Shown one piece after another: positions 44,501-59,500 of a DNA stretch of 64,000 nucleotides. Within the stretch, counting starts at the first letter, position 1. Each line of letters begins with the position of its first letter. Under the pieces are notes generated by a model. It was not told the origin of the DNA and searched no databases. It worked only from the letters and a program-made list of their open reading frames with translations. The translations under genes and the position numbers were made by a program. The stretch is from Owenia fusiformis (taxonomy: Eukaryota; Annelida; Polychaeta; Sabellida; Oweniidae): NCBI GenBank assembly GCA_903813345.2, contig CAIIXF020000011.1:18891754-18955753 (forward strand). The letters are read 5' to 3'.

Positions 44501-47500
44501 TGTCTGCATAGGGTGATATTATGATTATAATTTCCAGCATGCAGAATAGTGAGTATCATAGTAAATTTTTGTAAAACTACACATATTTTAATTACTTACG
44601 GCATTTTTCTTTTTTGCATCTGCGTTTCTGCTTCAATTTTTTCGGACATCTCTTCCCACCGTTTTCAGCTGCTCGCTTTATCATGCGATTCCTTGCCATG
44701 AACCCTCGTCCACATGTGACGGAGCATTGTCCCCAATCAGACCAAGGGGTCACCATACAGTCAATCGGCATCATCTTCTTGCCTCCAAATTCCTCCTCAT
44801 CAGCACCATTGATGTTATCCTCTTCTCTTGGTTTCTTGTCCATGCCTCGTTCATGTTCTAATCCAGCATGTGGGTCATCAGTAGGCATTTGTTTGCGTGG
44901 TCCTGGAATAACAACCAAATCTAAATAAAGTGTCATAAGGTCTTATGGTATAATTGATTGTTAGATTAATTATATTTAAATTCTTAGATTGTGACAATGT
45001 GCAGGCTAATAGGCAGCATTTGCCAAGGGGGTTCACTTTTCAAAAAATTCCAGGGGGTTCACATTTGAAAACTCTGGCCTAAAATCAATTTTAAATGCTC
45101 AGAATAATGAAAACTGCTTGATTTTTGAATTTTTGGGGTTCACTCGGACCTCCTGAATGCCCCCTGGCTACAAACCTATACATGTATACAATGTTTGTTA
45201 TGTATAATAATAATTATAATGATAACGGTTGTTGATGCTGTGGGAGGGGGGGGGGCTAATTTAACATATTTGTTTTTTTGTGTATAAAATAATTGTACAA
45301 ATTTTTAATGATGTCATTTTAAGCAGGTTAAGCTGCCACTGTCTTCAAATGTAAAAATAAGGGTTCAACTCCCATTAAACAAACAATTAATTTGTAAAGG
45401 CCTTATCTGTCCAAGTGGGACTTACATTGTGGGACTTACAGTGCAAATACATACCGTTATCTGGTGGGGGTACTATACAGCTATTGATGCATTCTTCCTC
45501 TGTTCCAAATTTATTTTGGTTACCACGGCAACCACCATATGTAAACGGCATACATTTGCGAGTCTCAGCGTCATAAGACCATCGCCGGAAGTTACCTCTA
45601 CAGGGACCCTCGTCTCTTGGTTGGGAACAGATAACTGAAAAAATCAATTTAATACTTCAATTCAATGCTGTTGAACCAATAAATATTGACCCTGGATTAA
45701 TATGGAATGTTCAAACATTTTTTTCCAAGCAAATGTTGAATGGCATGATACCTCAAAAACTCTTCTGTGTTTCCATTTGTTTGTGTCCAAACCTCGATAA
45801 GCTCTAGATAAAAGTGAATATAAAAAGACATTTCATGTTAAGATAAATACAGTATGCACTATTCTGGGATAAAAAGCACAAAAATAAGGTAAATTAGGAG
45901 ACAAGCTCATGAAATCAAATTAGAATACTAGAATTTAAAAGGTGAAACATGAAGTTTACAAACAAACAAACCAAAAAATACTTATTAAATATAGTGTTCA
46001 TACAAATAAAAGTATTCACATGCATGCAGGGCAATGGTCCTTTTTCCATATGGCTTGAAATCTCGTTAAATTCTCGTTTTTAATGAGATTTTAAGAGATC
46101 TGCATTATTAACCATTAAAGACTAACATTTCTTCTATTTTATGGCATATTTGAATTCGGTGTGTAATTTTCTATCAAAACAACTTTGATTTGCACAGTTA
46201 TTAACCTTTATTGAGTGACTCTTCCCAATATATTCCCATGCATTCTAGTACCAACACCCATGATGCCATTTATTTTTCCATTTATTTGGAAAATGGTCAA
46301 TTGCAGGTAGCTATTGATGTCAAGACATAACTAACATTCAAAGTATTTCTGATGCAGCAGATCTAGAAAAGCTTTATAATATAAGTCAAGTAATAGGATA
46401 CTCAAAATTACAGAAATTGGAAGCAGCGACTGAGGTATATTGTTTTAAATATGTTAGAGGTGTCATATTATTCAGTCATGCATTTAAGGGACAGAGGATG
46501 CATAAAAACATAGAGACAAAAATATTAACATGCTAAATGCCATGCAATATCATATCCATTGGGGCACTCTGTAAAAACTGCAGGTTATTGAAACATGCTT
46601 GGCTGGTGGAAAGATGGCGTGCAAGATTGTAGATACTGTACAACTGAGTGTACTGTACAATTCATTTAAAGATGGCGTGCAGGATTGTAGATACTGTACA
46701 ACTGAGTGTACTGTACAATTCATCTAAAGATGGCGTGCAGGTGTGTCTAAGTCATGCGTGACAGACCTGGCCAGTTCTGCATCATCCGTGCCTTGTTACA
46801 GTCCATGAATTCCCCTCCTATACACATCTGCTTTTGGAACATCTCCTTGTTACATTCTAGTCCTTCCATAGGCTTGATGAAATGACGAAGTCGCTCCTGC
46901 ATGCCTTTCCCGCATGTCACAGAGCAAGGGGACCAATCAGACCAGTTTGTGACCCCGCAAGGCCCCTTAGCATCACATTCATTCTCAACTCCGAGACATC
47001 TCTCTTTGACCATTAATTCAACATGGGGGCACATATCTTCATTTATGCCTTCCATAATGAACATACGTTTACGGAAATGCATCCCGACACCACAGGTAGC
47101 GCTACAGTCACTCCAGTCTGACCAATCAGAAGTCTTGCATTTCATAAGCACTACAAGGTTAATATAGAGATGCAAGATAGATACAATACATGTTCACTAG
47201 CACCACCACATTACAATAATAATATCTCCATGGTACAATCATGACATTACATTGTACAATATATATTTACAATGAAGTGAGTATTACAAGTTGATTTCTA
47301 GGCTAGATGATCAAAAGAGTTATTTAGAAAAGCAATTGTAGAATGTGTAAGTCTCTGAATGTCTCACTAGTATTGTACAACAATGTATAGGAAAACAATG
47401 CATAATATCTGACACAATAAAACCAATAGCTTATTCTACAGCATTGCCTCCTCAAAACGAGGTTGATTTTCTATTAAGTTGTAAGAGTACTATCATTATT

Positions 47501-50500
47501 TTTTCCCCATAAAGCTACACCAAAAAGAAGAAATTAACAGTATTATGTCAAGGTAAAGTCAGAAATGATTCAAGTGAGGTTTTTGCCTCACCAATGCCTG
47601 CCTCACCAATGTCTTTCGGAATTAAAGTCCACTGGTAAAATTATATCCCAATTGGATTTAATTTGCCCAGCCTATTTTAACCTCTTGAATCCCAGGCTCT
47701 AAAATTGGTTGAAACCAGAGATACTTTCATTTTTGCCACCTTTTGACATTTTTCATCATATCTATACAACTTCAGATGCCCCACTTAGTAAAATTAGATG
47801 GCAGAAATCATTTCTAAACATTTTAAATCAATTTTTGTGCACATTGGATGGAAATTGTTCAAAAAAGAGCAATTTTAGTGAAAATTTTTGTGATGGATTT
47901 TCTCGCCACTCTGAGTTTCAGGGTCACTTCTGAGGTGAAGAGAAATCTCGTCACTCCAGGTAGTCAAGAGGTAAAGTCCCTTTAGCTTAGTCCCTATATG
48001 AATATACTCACTCTCCTGGGTGATTGGATCTTGAGGCATGCCTGGTTTATTCATTCCAGGTTTTGGATTTTCACCAATATTGTCATCTGTGCCGACTTCA
48101 TTGTCAGCCTCTTCTTCACTTGATGCATCGCAGGTAGCAGGCATTCCTAACAAAAATGAAGTCGAGCATTATGTATCAATTTTCAGCTTCATTTCTAGAG
48201 ATGATAATAGTTAATCAGAGAGCAATACGGTGAAATCTGTATATCTGAACACCTCTTAATGTGAACATTTTTTATTGGTCCCCAGTGTTAAGAAAACCTT
48301 GAAATCTGAACACCTGCTAATCTGAACACTTTTGTGAACACTAATCTGAACACTTTTCCTTTTCACAATATTTATTTATACGCTGTTATTAAAAAATTGT
48401 TTGTTTCTGAGTAAAAAAAATTCATATTTATCAATGTAATTAATAAATTTGTAATTTGGTTTTGGCTTCACATTTAACAGGGTTTTTCACACCTGAATCA
48501 ATGGATACCTGGACACTCACCTGGTTTAGGATAAATACGTTTGATCTCAAGTCTTGCTAGCGGTTTTATCGGGTTATCTGGATCGTAAAATGGAGATTTT
48601 GTCTGCTTGGGAAACGTGTTAGTGATTCTATGGATTTTCTCTGGGGGATCTGTTTTCCTGTTGGGTGACTGAAACAATAACATGAAAAACATTTTATTAC
48701 TAACAAAGCATTTCATTGCAGCAAGTATACAAGAAATGGTCTGGCAAAATTATAAGCGTATTGTTATTTCCTTTCAAGGTTTCTAAAGATAGATTTCAAG
48801 CTGTTTTATTTCTATGTCAATGTTTGACATACTGATAAAAATTGGAATGCAAATATGGTTTAATATTCTCAAAAATTGGATTTTATAAGGGAGGAAACAT
48901 CATTCAAAATCTGTTCAAAATATTTATTCCTGAGTATGCGATAATTGTGTGAATATGCACAAAAATTTGAAGATCTTCATCCCCTATGTTGAACACTTAA
49001 CCTATTCCAAGCACTGCACTTACTAAAACTAGTACATTTTACAGTAGAGTACTACATTGTATGTATAAAACGTTTTCATCACTTAAGAAAAATTCAAAGG
49101 TTGACACCCTCAGTTATACGTACCATATATTCAGTACCACTGTCAGTACCAGCATCCCAGGGATAGAGCTCTATGGTCTGATCACCAGCCCAGCTACAGT
49201 TGCTGTTTATACAGAGGTTCAGTGCAGATGTACCTGGAAAATATACATGTGCATGTATTTTCTAGAAGGAAAGTAATAAAAAGAAGCTAGTAAATAATCC
49301 AATGGTCTAAATAAAAATTGAAATGAAATTTTAAGATTGAAATTGTAGCTGTAACTGCTTAGATTTAAAGGCTCAATATAAAGTTAAAAAATATTGCTGA
49401 ATTATCCATATAATATTTTTCATGAATCAAAAACTTGTTTCAGTCATTTTCAGCAAAACGTTTAATTCTAAAGTGTCTTTTAAAAATCGGAATTCCAAGC
49501 TGCCATTAGACTTGACAATGAATAGTGTCATTATAATACACTCACCAACACACCAATCGGGGCTAGGCCCAAGCATAGTTAACATAGACATGAAGTGATG
49601 GGTGCGGTTAACGCTGAATCTTGCCCATCGAGACTGTTTCAAGTTCACCCAAATGCCACTTGTCTTGATGACAGTTCTCACGTGGTCACTCTGGAAACAC
49701 AACATTAAACAGTTTAACAGTAACCTTTTTTTGTTTCATGTTTTTTCAATATCCGGCAATAGTTCCTTTCAGTTTTGTTAATGAATAAATCAGTTCATAC
49801 AATATAGATCTGCTTCAGGGCTCATCTTTCACATTGCACACAATTAATGTAATCTCAATTTGCATTTTCTAGTACTGGAATGCTTAAACACTAATATATA
49901 CAAATTGGGAAAATATGTCATTTTCAGCAGTGTTACTATCAACTAATTTTTTAATACGCAATATTTGCTACAAGAGTGTCAGTCATTATGAGTTAAACGA
50001 TTGATACATTTTCATTTTAACTCTCAGCTTTTCTAAATTACTGCCAAGAGACCAATTCAGAAATTATTACTCTTATGTAATACAAAATGTAGTTCTTAAT
50101 GAGGTTACATCGGTCTTGATTTAACATTTAATGCATCATTTTTTCGTGATACCTAAGAGAGTCTTTTCTCATCAAATGAAGTCCTTGGAAAATTGCTTAT
50201 TATTAGGTTGTCAGCTACAACATATCTGTATAATTCCTTTCTACTGGTTCGGGGTAGTGAAACAATTTGATGCTTCAATCCAAATCAATTGGTAAACGGG
50301 GAAATATTTGGATTTATTACGAAAAACAAATACATGTACTTTGGGTCCTAACCCCATATAAAACTGATGATGAGGAAATGTGTTCATACGTCAATTATAA
50401 TGTTCAAATGTTAAGGACAAATATCACTTTCTATTGTTACAAAATGGCCACCAGACAAAACTATGTCACACTTTGGATTACACTTGCCTTGTAAAGCGCT

Positions 50501-53500
50501 TTATGACTAATGTCAATTTTTGCCGATTTGACACAGAGTTTAGGTGGTTTACAATTACAAAGGTACTGTTCTAAACTGCAATAATGATTACACCTGAATC
50601 TAAAGCCCCATATCAAATGCTTGGGCACAATGATATTCAAACATCAATAAAATACACAGCAGTCAGTCAGGATTCTCCTACTAAATGTGCAACATACAAT
50701 AACAGTGGAACACATGTACATGTATAAATAAAACACCTTTAAAAGAAGAACCCTTTTCCCAGGCCAGCAATCCATTGATTTAATGTTAATCAGACCTCTA
50801 TATAAGTGGAACACCTCTTATTAAGTAGAACACTTTTTAGTAGAACCAAGGGCCAGTACACATATACAGGTTTTACTGGACTAGAATATCAAAATCCATT
50901 ATCACCCTCAGCTAGGGTCAATACACATACACATATGTATATGTATGTTCTACTGGATTAGAATATTAAAATCCATTATCACTTTCAGTTTTGTCTAATG
51001 GGAGCTTATAACAAGTGAAACCTTTTGAATCATGATATGATGTTATTATAATCATTAATCAACTTGAATTGTGGCTTCCCAGGGAATTAATATGCTGTTA
51101 TTTTTTACGCAAAATTAGCTGGGTGGGATGTCATCTCTCGGCTCTCTTAATTTCATACATAATTTCCAATGAGCAAATCGTAACAGGATGTACCTACAGC
51201 AGATACTTCAATAAACACGCACAATCAAGAATCAACTATCATTAGAAATCAAAAATAGTTTAAGGTAATTTAGAATGAGGATTACAGCTATTGCCCATTT
51301 CAGGTAGTCTTGCTTAAGACCCCCCCCCCCCTCCCTCCCCCTTATCTCATTCCCCAGGTAGTGTTGGGGAATGTGAAGTACATAAGGGGAGGGGTGAAGC
51401 AAGACTAAATTTCATAGTCTAAAATCCTATTCTAAGAAATGTATTCTTTAATATTGGCCACATTTTTGTGATATTATCATTATTACATTAAGGTTAGTAA
51501 AGAACACCTCAGTTGCAAAATGCATAACACTAGAAACCCTATGTTAATCATTTCTTTTATTCAGCAGTAAATTTAATTTTTATATCTTGTCAGCATGATA
51601 TCATACTGGGTCTATACAGTTATTTTCACAATAAATTTTTATCTCAATTCTGTGTTCTGTGTTCCAGGTTGAATTTTTGGAGTGGTGAAAGCAATATGAT
51701 GTCAAATGAAATAACACGTGAATGATAAATGCAATTAGAGTTCTGTGAAATAACACTCAAATCATTAGAACAATTCTCCTTCACTCCTTCACTGCTCAAA
51801 GGCCATTTGCCATAAGCAATCTATACTGTTAAGATATCATCAAATGAGACTTGACATTCAGAGGGGGTATTATGTATACGGACAAGCCCCCTTTCCATGC
51901 GAAAGGGTTCTCAAGGCCTAGTTATATCAAATTCTTATGCATGAGGGATATTGAGTCAAGATTGCCATGCATAATGAGATAATGGATCATGTCTTCTCTA
52001 ACTTATGGGAGGGGGGTCTGTTGATGATACTTGAATTTCTTAATACTAAAGAAGGGAGTTATACGTTTAACATATAGTAATTAACATAAGCGTAGCCAGA
52101 TATGAGGCAGGCGAGGCAATCATCTCGCTAAAATTCTACAGAAAAAATATTAATTCTGACATTTTTATAAAATCTAAACAGTGAAAATGGAGTCTTATGA
52201 GAATATATTTTCCTTGCCTTTTTGAATTTACCTTGCCTATCTGAATTCACCTCACCAATTTGAATTCACCTCACCAATTTGAATTTACCTCACCAATTTG
52301 AATTTGCCATTAATTAATTTAATTAATTTGCCAAATAATTCTTCTATTTCAGATCCTGAGTTAAACTTTAACAAGTCCTAGGCCATAAAATGTTCCAAAG
52401 CAAGCTTCCAAATGTCAAAACCATAGGAAATTCCCAGAAACCTCAATATCCTAAAAACTATGATTTATTTAAATCATCTCAGAGTGTAAAGAGATACACC
52501 ATGGGATTCAAATGAAGTCTACATCTGCGTGATGCTATCACACATCCTAGGGCCTTGACATTACTGAATAGCACTGTCTGACATCAAAAACAATTTGTCT
52601 TGCATTGAATCTCTGGTCTCCTTTATTACCTATTTCTCTACTACTCTAGAATGGAAGGTGTGTATTTATGAGTATAGGGGGAGGGGTGTACAAGGGTTTG
52701 ATGCAAGACTAAAGTATACCCCCCCCCCCCCGGATTATACCCTGACAATGAAGGCAATTACGCTTTCAGTCTCTGCCATTCTTAATTTAACACAGGGGTT
52801 TGATCCTTACTAGGGTGAACTGACTTTTTCACATCAGACAGACTTTAGAACAGAATTTCGTAATGGACCGATCCACGCTCCGATTCACATTATATTGTCT
52901 ACATCTGAGTGGTCACTAACTAGCTTTTAGCTCTCTTGCTTATGCTGCTGGTCGTTAACTCGTGTTAGTGCTAAATTGAAATAGTCCATGGTTCAATCAA
53001 TTTTACCATTCTCATCCTTTTACTTTATTGCTCTGGAGGCACTCAACTCATTCCAATACTTTACAGCGCAGAGATCATGACACACGACCTCGGGTTCACG
53101 TTAGGCGTTAAGAGTAAGGCAGAACCCCTAATCACCTATTTTACCTGCAGTCTCACTCAAAAGATGATTATTAAATTGATGATGTGTAAAATTTTCAGAA
53201 TTTTGGGATGACTGGTTTAAGAGAAACATGTGTTCAATTCAGTTCACCATATCGATACCAATCCTTTCAACACCTACCATTTGTTACAGATGCCACTGAC
53301 CACCAAATGCCAACCATCAAACACTGAATGCCGAAAATGTTCACATAAAAGTAGATTATAACAATATGTCACCACTTCTGGTGGTGACATAAAAATACCA
53401 CCTTATATGTAGATTTGGGTGAAAATGTGATATATAAACCTAAAATACACAGAATTTTGAGCGATCTAAATTTTTATAACTGAATTCTTAAAACACCAGG

Positions 53501-56500
53501 TGTGGTGAATTTGTTTAATCCAAAATTAGATCCGGATAAATATATCCATAATAATGTTGCATTGTAGAATTTATGCTAACATTGGTGAATTCAAACAATC
53601 TTCAAGGATAAATCTTATTCTTATCTCAATCAACCTAATAGAAATGGAATAATTTTTGAAAAAACATTTTGCCCATTTCCAATGTAATTCGGATTTATTT
53701 GGGGATTCCTAAAAAACTAGGATATTACCAATTTACCAAATATTTGTATCCGGATCAATAATCCAAAAATAAACATAAAATTTATTCAAATAAAGGATGT
53801 CTCACCTGATAGGGGAATGCGCTTCTAATTAAGCTCTTCTTTACTTGTCTATGGCATTTCATCTTTATGAAGAAAGCCGCCAGTGAGAGCTTAGTACAAT
53901 TAAGGCCTATTCTACATTGTTTTTTTGCTGACAAAATTGATAAAGTATTCAAGCTGGGAGACAAATTGATGCAGAGCCAATTATTGAAAACAATGCAAAT
54001 AAATTAGTCTCTGGCTCTACTCTATGTCAGTTGAGTCCCATCTAATATCTTTACAAATAAGCAGAGTTTCCTTGATTGAATGGCAGTCTAAAAGCTTTCT
54101 GTGAAGCATGTACTTGACATCAATAATTCAAATTCCGTAAAAAAGATTTTTCGCCCATAGGTGAGATTGTAAGCAACTTTTCATGACGCACTTTGAAGGA
54201 GAACAAAGGCTCATGTGCGCCATGTAAAATTGCAATCAAGTAATTCAAACCTCTTGATATGTTAATGAATAAATAATTCATGAAGACAATGTATACTGAT
54301 ACACTATAGCACCAATACATGAATATGAAGACTCTCAAAGAAATTAAGACATACTGTAAGTATCACACACAAGGCTCAGATAGATTCTTAGAGAATCGTT
54401 GCCAAGAATGTACCAAGAGTGCATGTATATTTAGAGAGTTCTGAGCCCCAGATTTGATAGTAGGACTCCTTTCCAAGTAAAAATAATTTACTAGGAATGC
54501 ATCAGGAGTATTAAGCGGTTTGAGTCCCAGATTTGAGCCTGTCTTAATAGTAGGACTTCTTTCCTGTTAACGTAGAAGAATTCACTCAGAGTAAAATTCT
54601 GATTAATTCGGTCAAACAAAAACCATTCAAAGGCCTCTCTTTATAGATTATGATGGCGGTGTCTTCCCCCGGCTAAAAGACGGAAAGCACAAATTCATCA
54701 AAATGATTTGTTACAAAGCAAAATGTAATTTACATTTCTATATGATGAAAAAGCATGAATACTTCCTAGAGATGTGATCTTCAAAGATTGAACGAATTAA
54801 AAGATTAAGTCATCCCATGTCAACATTACTAAACGTGCCGATGAACCATTCTAATGTTAAATTGTTCTCTGTCAATTACTTATCGAGATTATTCAATAGG
54901 AAACCTGAAATCCAACACTTTGAACATGAAATGCTACCTCAGATAAAATCATTGATCTTGGATCTCCTCAATAGATATTCAAGAAGTTCTACTGAAAAGA
55001 ATTGCATTGGGTTATAAGCTCCAGATTATAACATACTCCATATTTATGTCACCACTTGTTATAGTCTCCAACTTTTTGTGGACAGTGTTAGGCGATTGGT
55101 GTTCGGTGGTCAGCATCTGTATGGCAGGGATGACATTTTGCATGTTAATGTCTATGCTTAATTGTTTATATAGTGAAATGTCCTGCCTAAAATATGAGCC
55201 CTGTAGCGAACTCATGCAATATTTGGAATATATGTAATATATATTTTTTCACATTAACCCCAATAGGGGATAAATATCTATTGAGAGCTCTTCGATTATG
55301 CTTTCTATAATTTACCCAAGAGACATGAGACTAATGAGTACTTATCTAAGTTAATTGATAAAGTATCATATTTCTCAAAATGAAATTAAGCCCATGATAT
55401 GAGAATATCACCAAGGGAAATCAAAATGGTTTGAATCCTTGATTTCCATAATGAGCCCATGGTTGCAAAAACAAAACATTACTCACATCATACAGAGTAA
55501 AAAGCATCTACCAATAATATGTATGATGTTAGACCCATAGCCAGGGGGGTCTGGGCAACCCCCCATCCCCCGGCCAAAAATTCTTTCAAAATCATGCAGT
55601 TTTTGAACATCCTTGGCATTTTCATGTGAATTTTGGCCATATTTGTAAAAGTGACCCCCCTGTATTTTTGGGAAAGTGACACCCCCCCCCCCCCCCTTGG
55701 AAAAAGCTGGCTACGGGCCTGGATGTTATAGGTAGAATTTAAAACTGCACAATATTGCCTCACTTTGAAAATATCAATCTGATTTCTCTCTTTATTCTCA
55801 ATTCATGGGTTTAGGAATTTTATACTTATTCATACAAATTGAATGTTGAAAACTACTTTTAAACTATATGTACAGTAAAACCTGTCTAATCTGAACATTT
55901 GGATAGGTAGGTAATAGGTATTCACATTTCAAGTTCTTTTTTCATGTGCATGAATTACATGAACTTTTTTCGTGATTGCTATATCTAGAATTTTCCCATT
56001 TAAAACATGACCATGTCAGTTATGACCATGTGGTTCTATGAATTAGAAGGAAACCCATGATAACCCCATGTTCCATGTTTATTTTCTATTTGATTCCTCT
56101 TAACGCTTGATATTCTGCTTGATATAATTGCATTTTTAGCCAAATATAGACTTTGAGAATATTCATGGTTACATGCAGATTGTGGCTTGTGTTGAATAGA
56201 CTATGGTGATGAACTCAAAAAGGTTAATTAGCTGTTAATTGTCGTTTTGAAAAAAAGACCATTAAACTTTTTTCTTGTTTAGTCTAAATCAAAGATTAAT
56301 GTTAAAATCCTGAGTAGCATTCTCCAAACACATGCCTCCAGACATCATCTTTTATGTTCCTTCCTCCGATCCTTGGAAGAAGGAGGTACGATTTCTGGAG
56401 GCCTGTGTTCAGAGGATGTCGATTAGGAAGTTTTTTGAGTGACAAGGCAGGGCTAGCTCAACAGCCATTCAATTTACAGGTACCTTACCAAAGTACATTA

Positions 56501-59500
56501 CATGTGATTATATACAATGTATATATCGGTAGCAAAATGAGTATAAACACTTACATGGGTTCTCATCTCCTGTTCCAATGTTTTTGACCACCCATACTCG
56601 CAGACCTCCTTGACTCCCCGTGAAGAGTAGCTACCATATTGCCATGGAACGTAGTGGCGACTGTGGGAAGATCCAACGATGTTCGACCAATGTAACAGAT
56701 GAGTGTCTGCAAAAAATACATTCACATGTTGTGTTATGCCACCTGAGATAGGAAGGAAAAAATTCCACCAGGCAGGGTGTTGTATAATCAATGGCACAAT
56801 CACACCTAATATAATAGAAACACAATTAATGGCACAATCACACCTAATATAATAGAAACACAATCAATGGCACAATCACACCTAATATAATAGAAACACA
56901 ATCAATGACACAATCACACCTAATATAATAGAAACACAATCAATGAAACAATCACACCAAACATAATATGAATACAATCAATGGCAAATAATAGAAAAAT
57001 TGTCAATGAAACAATCACACCAAACATAATAAGAATACAATCAATGGCACATAATAGCAACACAGTCAATGAAACAATCACACCAAACATAATAAGAATA
57101 CAATCAATGGCACATAATAGCAACACAGTCAATGAAACAATCACACCAAACATAATAAGAATACAATCAATGGCACATAATAGCAACACAGTCAATGAAA
57201 CAATCACACCAAACATAATAAGAATACAATCAATGGCACATAATAGCAACACAGTCAATGAAACAATCACACCAAACATAATAAGAATACAATCAATGGC
57301 ACATAATAGCAACACAGTCAATAAAACAATCACACCAAACATAATAAGAATACAATCAATGTCAAAATGGTGATGACAATGGCACATGACAATTTGGATA
57401 ATAATGGCACAATCACAGTTCAGATAATATGGGCATAGCTACTATCTATGTGAGAATATTGAGAATCCGCATCTAGTAAAGAGTATGCAATATAGACTTA
57501 TTCTCCAATGACTTCTAGGAATAATCAGCCAATTATAACCATGTAACAGCATAACAAGTTGTTTCATTTCAACCTAAATAATTCCCAATAAATTGACATA
57601 TTCTGCTTGAGCTTACGAGGCATTATCCTATGAAAATGCCAACCTGTGTAATTATGAGTCCGAAGGATTCTGATACTAAAAATTCTGAATTCCAGAAACT
57701 ATGTGAGAATCTTTTTCAAACAGTAATATTCTTAAAAAGAAAGCATGTAAATTAAAGGGGCTCAACATCTTTGGTCATTCGGCTCCCATCAGTGGGTCTG
57801 AAAGTTGATTGTGCAAGTTATTTTTTTCTATTTTTTCTGTGTTGGTTTATTTCGAGCTCAGAAATAGACACTGAGCCCCCATCTTTGAATCCTCAGTCTT
57901 CACTGCATTTAGACCCACGATGGGAACCGAGTGACCAAAGATGCTGAGCCCCTTTAAGTAACTCCTATCAGAAACCCCAATGAGGGCATCATGATCACAT
58001 TAATTTGCGTTTTGACAGTACAGTTCTATTCTGACAATCAACAGATCATTCCTCTCTCAAGAAGGAATCTCTGGTATGAGTTCTAGCCAGTTTTCACCAC
58101 CCAGAACTGAACACATTGTACTAATCAGGTCTTGAACAAACAATTAACTGAAACCCAGAAAGGTCTTATTTTAACAAAATACTTCCAGATACTTCTCTAA
58201 TTGGAAACATACAAGAAAGTTGGGGCAAGTTTTGTAATTTTAAGGATCTGTTCCAACCATGTGTTTTTTAAAACATTTCTTTGTCTGAGAACTGAATATT
58301 GCCCATTCTTGAGAAAATTTGTCATTTTTCCTCACTAAAATGAATGATCCACCTTAATCAAGATTTGTGGCAACTACATTCCTATATATATTCAGCATAT
58401 TATTCCTTGGTAATTCCATGTTTTCCATTGTATTTTGCCCTACAAAGGGGACCACTGGCACTGTCTCAGGACTTAATGATAATTTTCCTATGCAGTAGAA
58501 CTCTTGCTAAATTGCCTTTTATACAAGCATATATAATTTAAATTTTATGTTTTTAAAAGTCTTCAAATATTTCTGTCAAATGTTCTGCAAAAAGCGAATT
58601 GCCTTGTTTGAGTCTAGAAAAGTGCAAATTGTTATAATTTTCATTCAGGCCTGCTTGAGGTCTTTTACTTAATTATAGCCACGTTTAAATCGTAAAGAAC
58701 AATACATGAATATAACAAGATCCTTTAAGTTAATTATTTAACTGGCAACACTTGTGTAGATCCTGGAATATGTGGATGGAACAACTAGATAATCTTTAAA
58801 TTATTAACTCTGGGTTCAACCTGCTAAGATGATAGATTTTTTCTAAGTGCTAGCTTCCTAACACTTTATTAATAGGAAACCTAACTAAAGTATGATAATT
58901 AAGGACATAGTAATTAAATTCTGTGTTTCTCATTTTGTTTATTGTTTTCGAAGTAAAACACTTGCATTTATGTATTCTTTTTATATCCTCAAAAGCTAAT
59001 AATAAACATAATTAATTACATATTTCTGAATAGCTGGAATATGTCAGTTTTAAAGATGAGAAAGGCCAATACTAAATATTTCAATTATTTAGCCTAAATG
59101 TTTTTTGAGTCAAAATTACTTGTAAACAACATACAGTGTTTCTAGTTTAGAGAGATTCTACCTAGATTAATGAATAACAAAATTCTCTAGTAATCCTCTT
59201 TATTCATTAAAACTGGTGACATGTGTAAGTCATTAGGTCTAATTTGTCAATGCTGATTGCATGACAAGAAATATTGAGTCTTCTTAATCATGACAAGCGT
59301 CAACAAGACAAATAGTATTGTGACTAATGGTTTTTCTAAAGATCTATAATGACATGACACAGAATTGAATTCCAGGGAAATTAACGTTATTATCAGACAA
59401 AAGTCCACAGGAATCAGAAGTCATCTTGACTTTTTTTATGAAATGAGTTTATTGGATTCTGCTGTTTCCTGAAAGATAGAGGAGATGTCACTTATAAAGT

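Larger units (their letters stand above)
49691..56554 (-). other. Spondin-like intron 2 (6.9 kb)
   Basis: I see no exon with Spondin_N, TSP1 or Kunitz motifs here. Contents: Tigger/pogo-like end remnants (CCAGTAAAACCTG near 50860-50885 inverted, ACAGTAAAACCTGTCTAATC at 55872; a similar one at 48230 lies in another intron), a 20-bp microsatellite (52220-52315), C-runs near 51320, 52718 and 55681, and a MITE at 55528. A piece at 53215-53275 matches 30350-30415. Confidence 0.5.

Noticed and set aside
43671-44511. A conserved 63-codon ORF found in both arms of both hairpin elements
   Set aside because: It is conserved only because the arms are copies of each other. Changes between arms are not biased to silent sites by eye, and no domain is visible.
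45330-45385. GGTTCAACTCC near 45363 as a tRNA T-loop
   Set aside because: No cloverleaf or A box could be built around it.
56920-57387. Long repetitive ORFs of 130 (+) and 155 (-) codons
   Set aside because: They arise from a 63-bp tandem repeat without stops, lie in an intron, and overlap each other on opposite strands.
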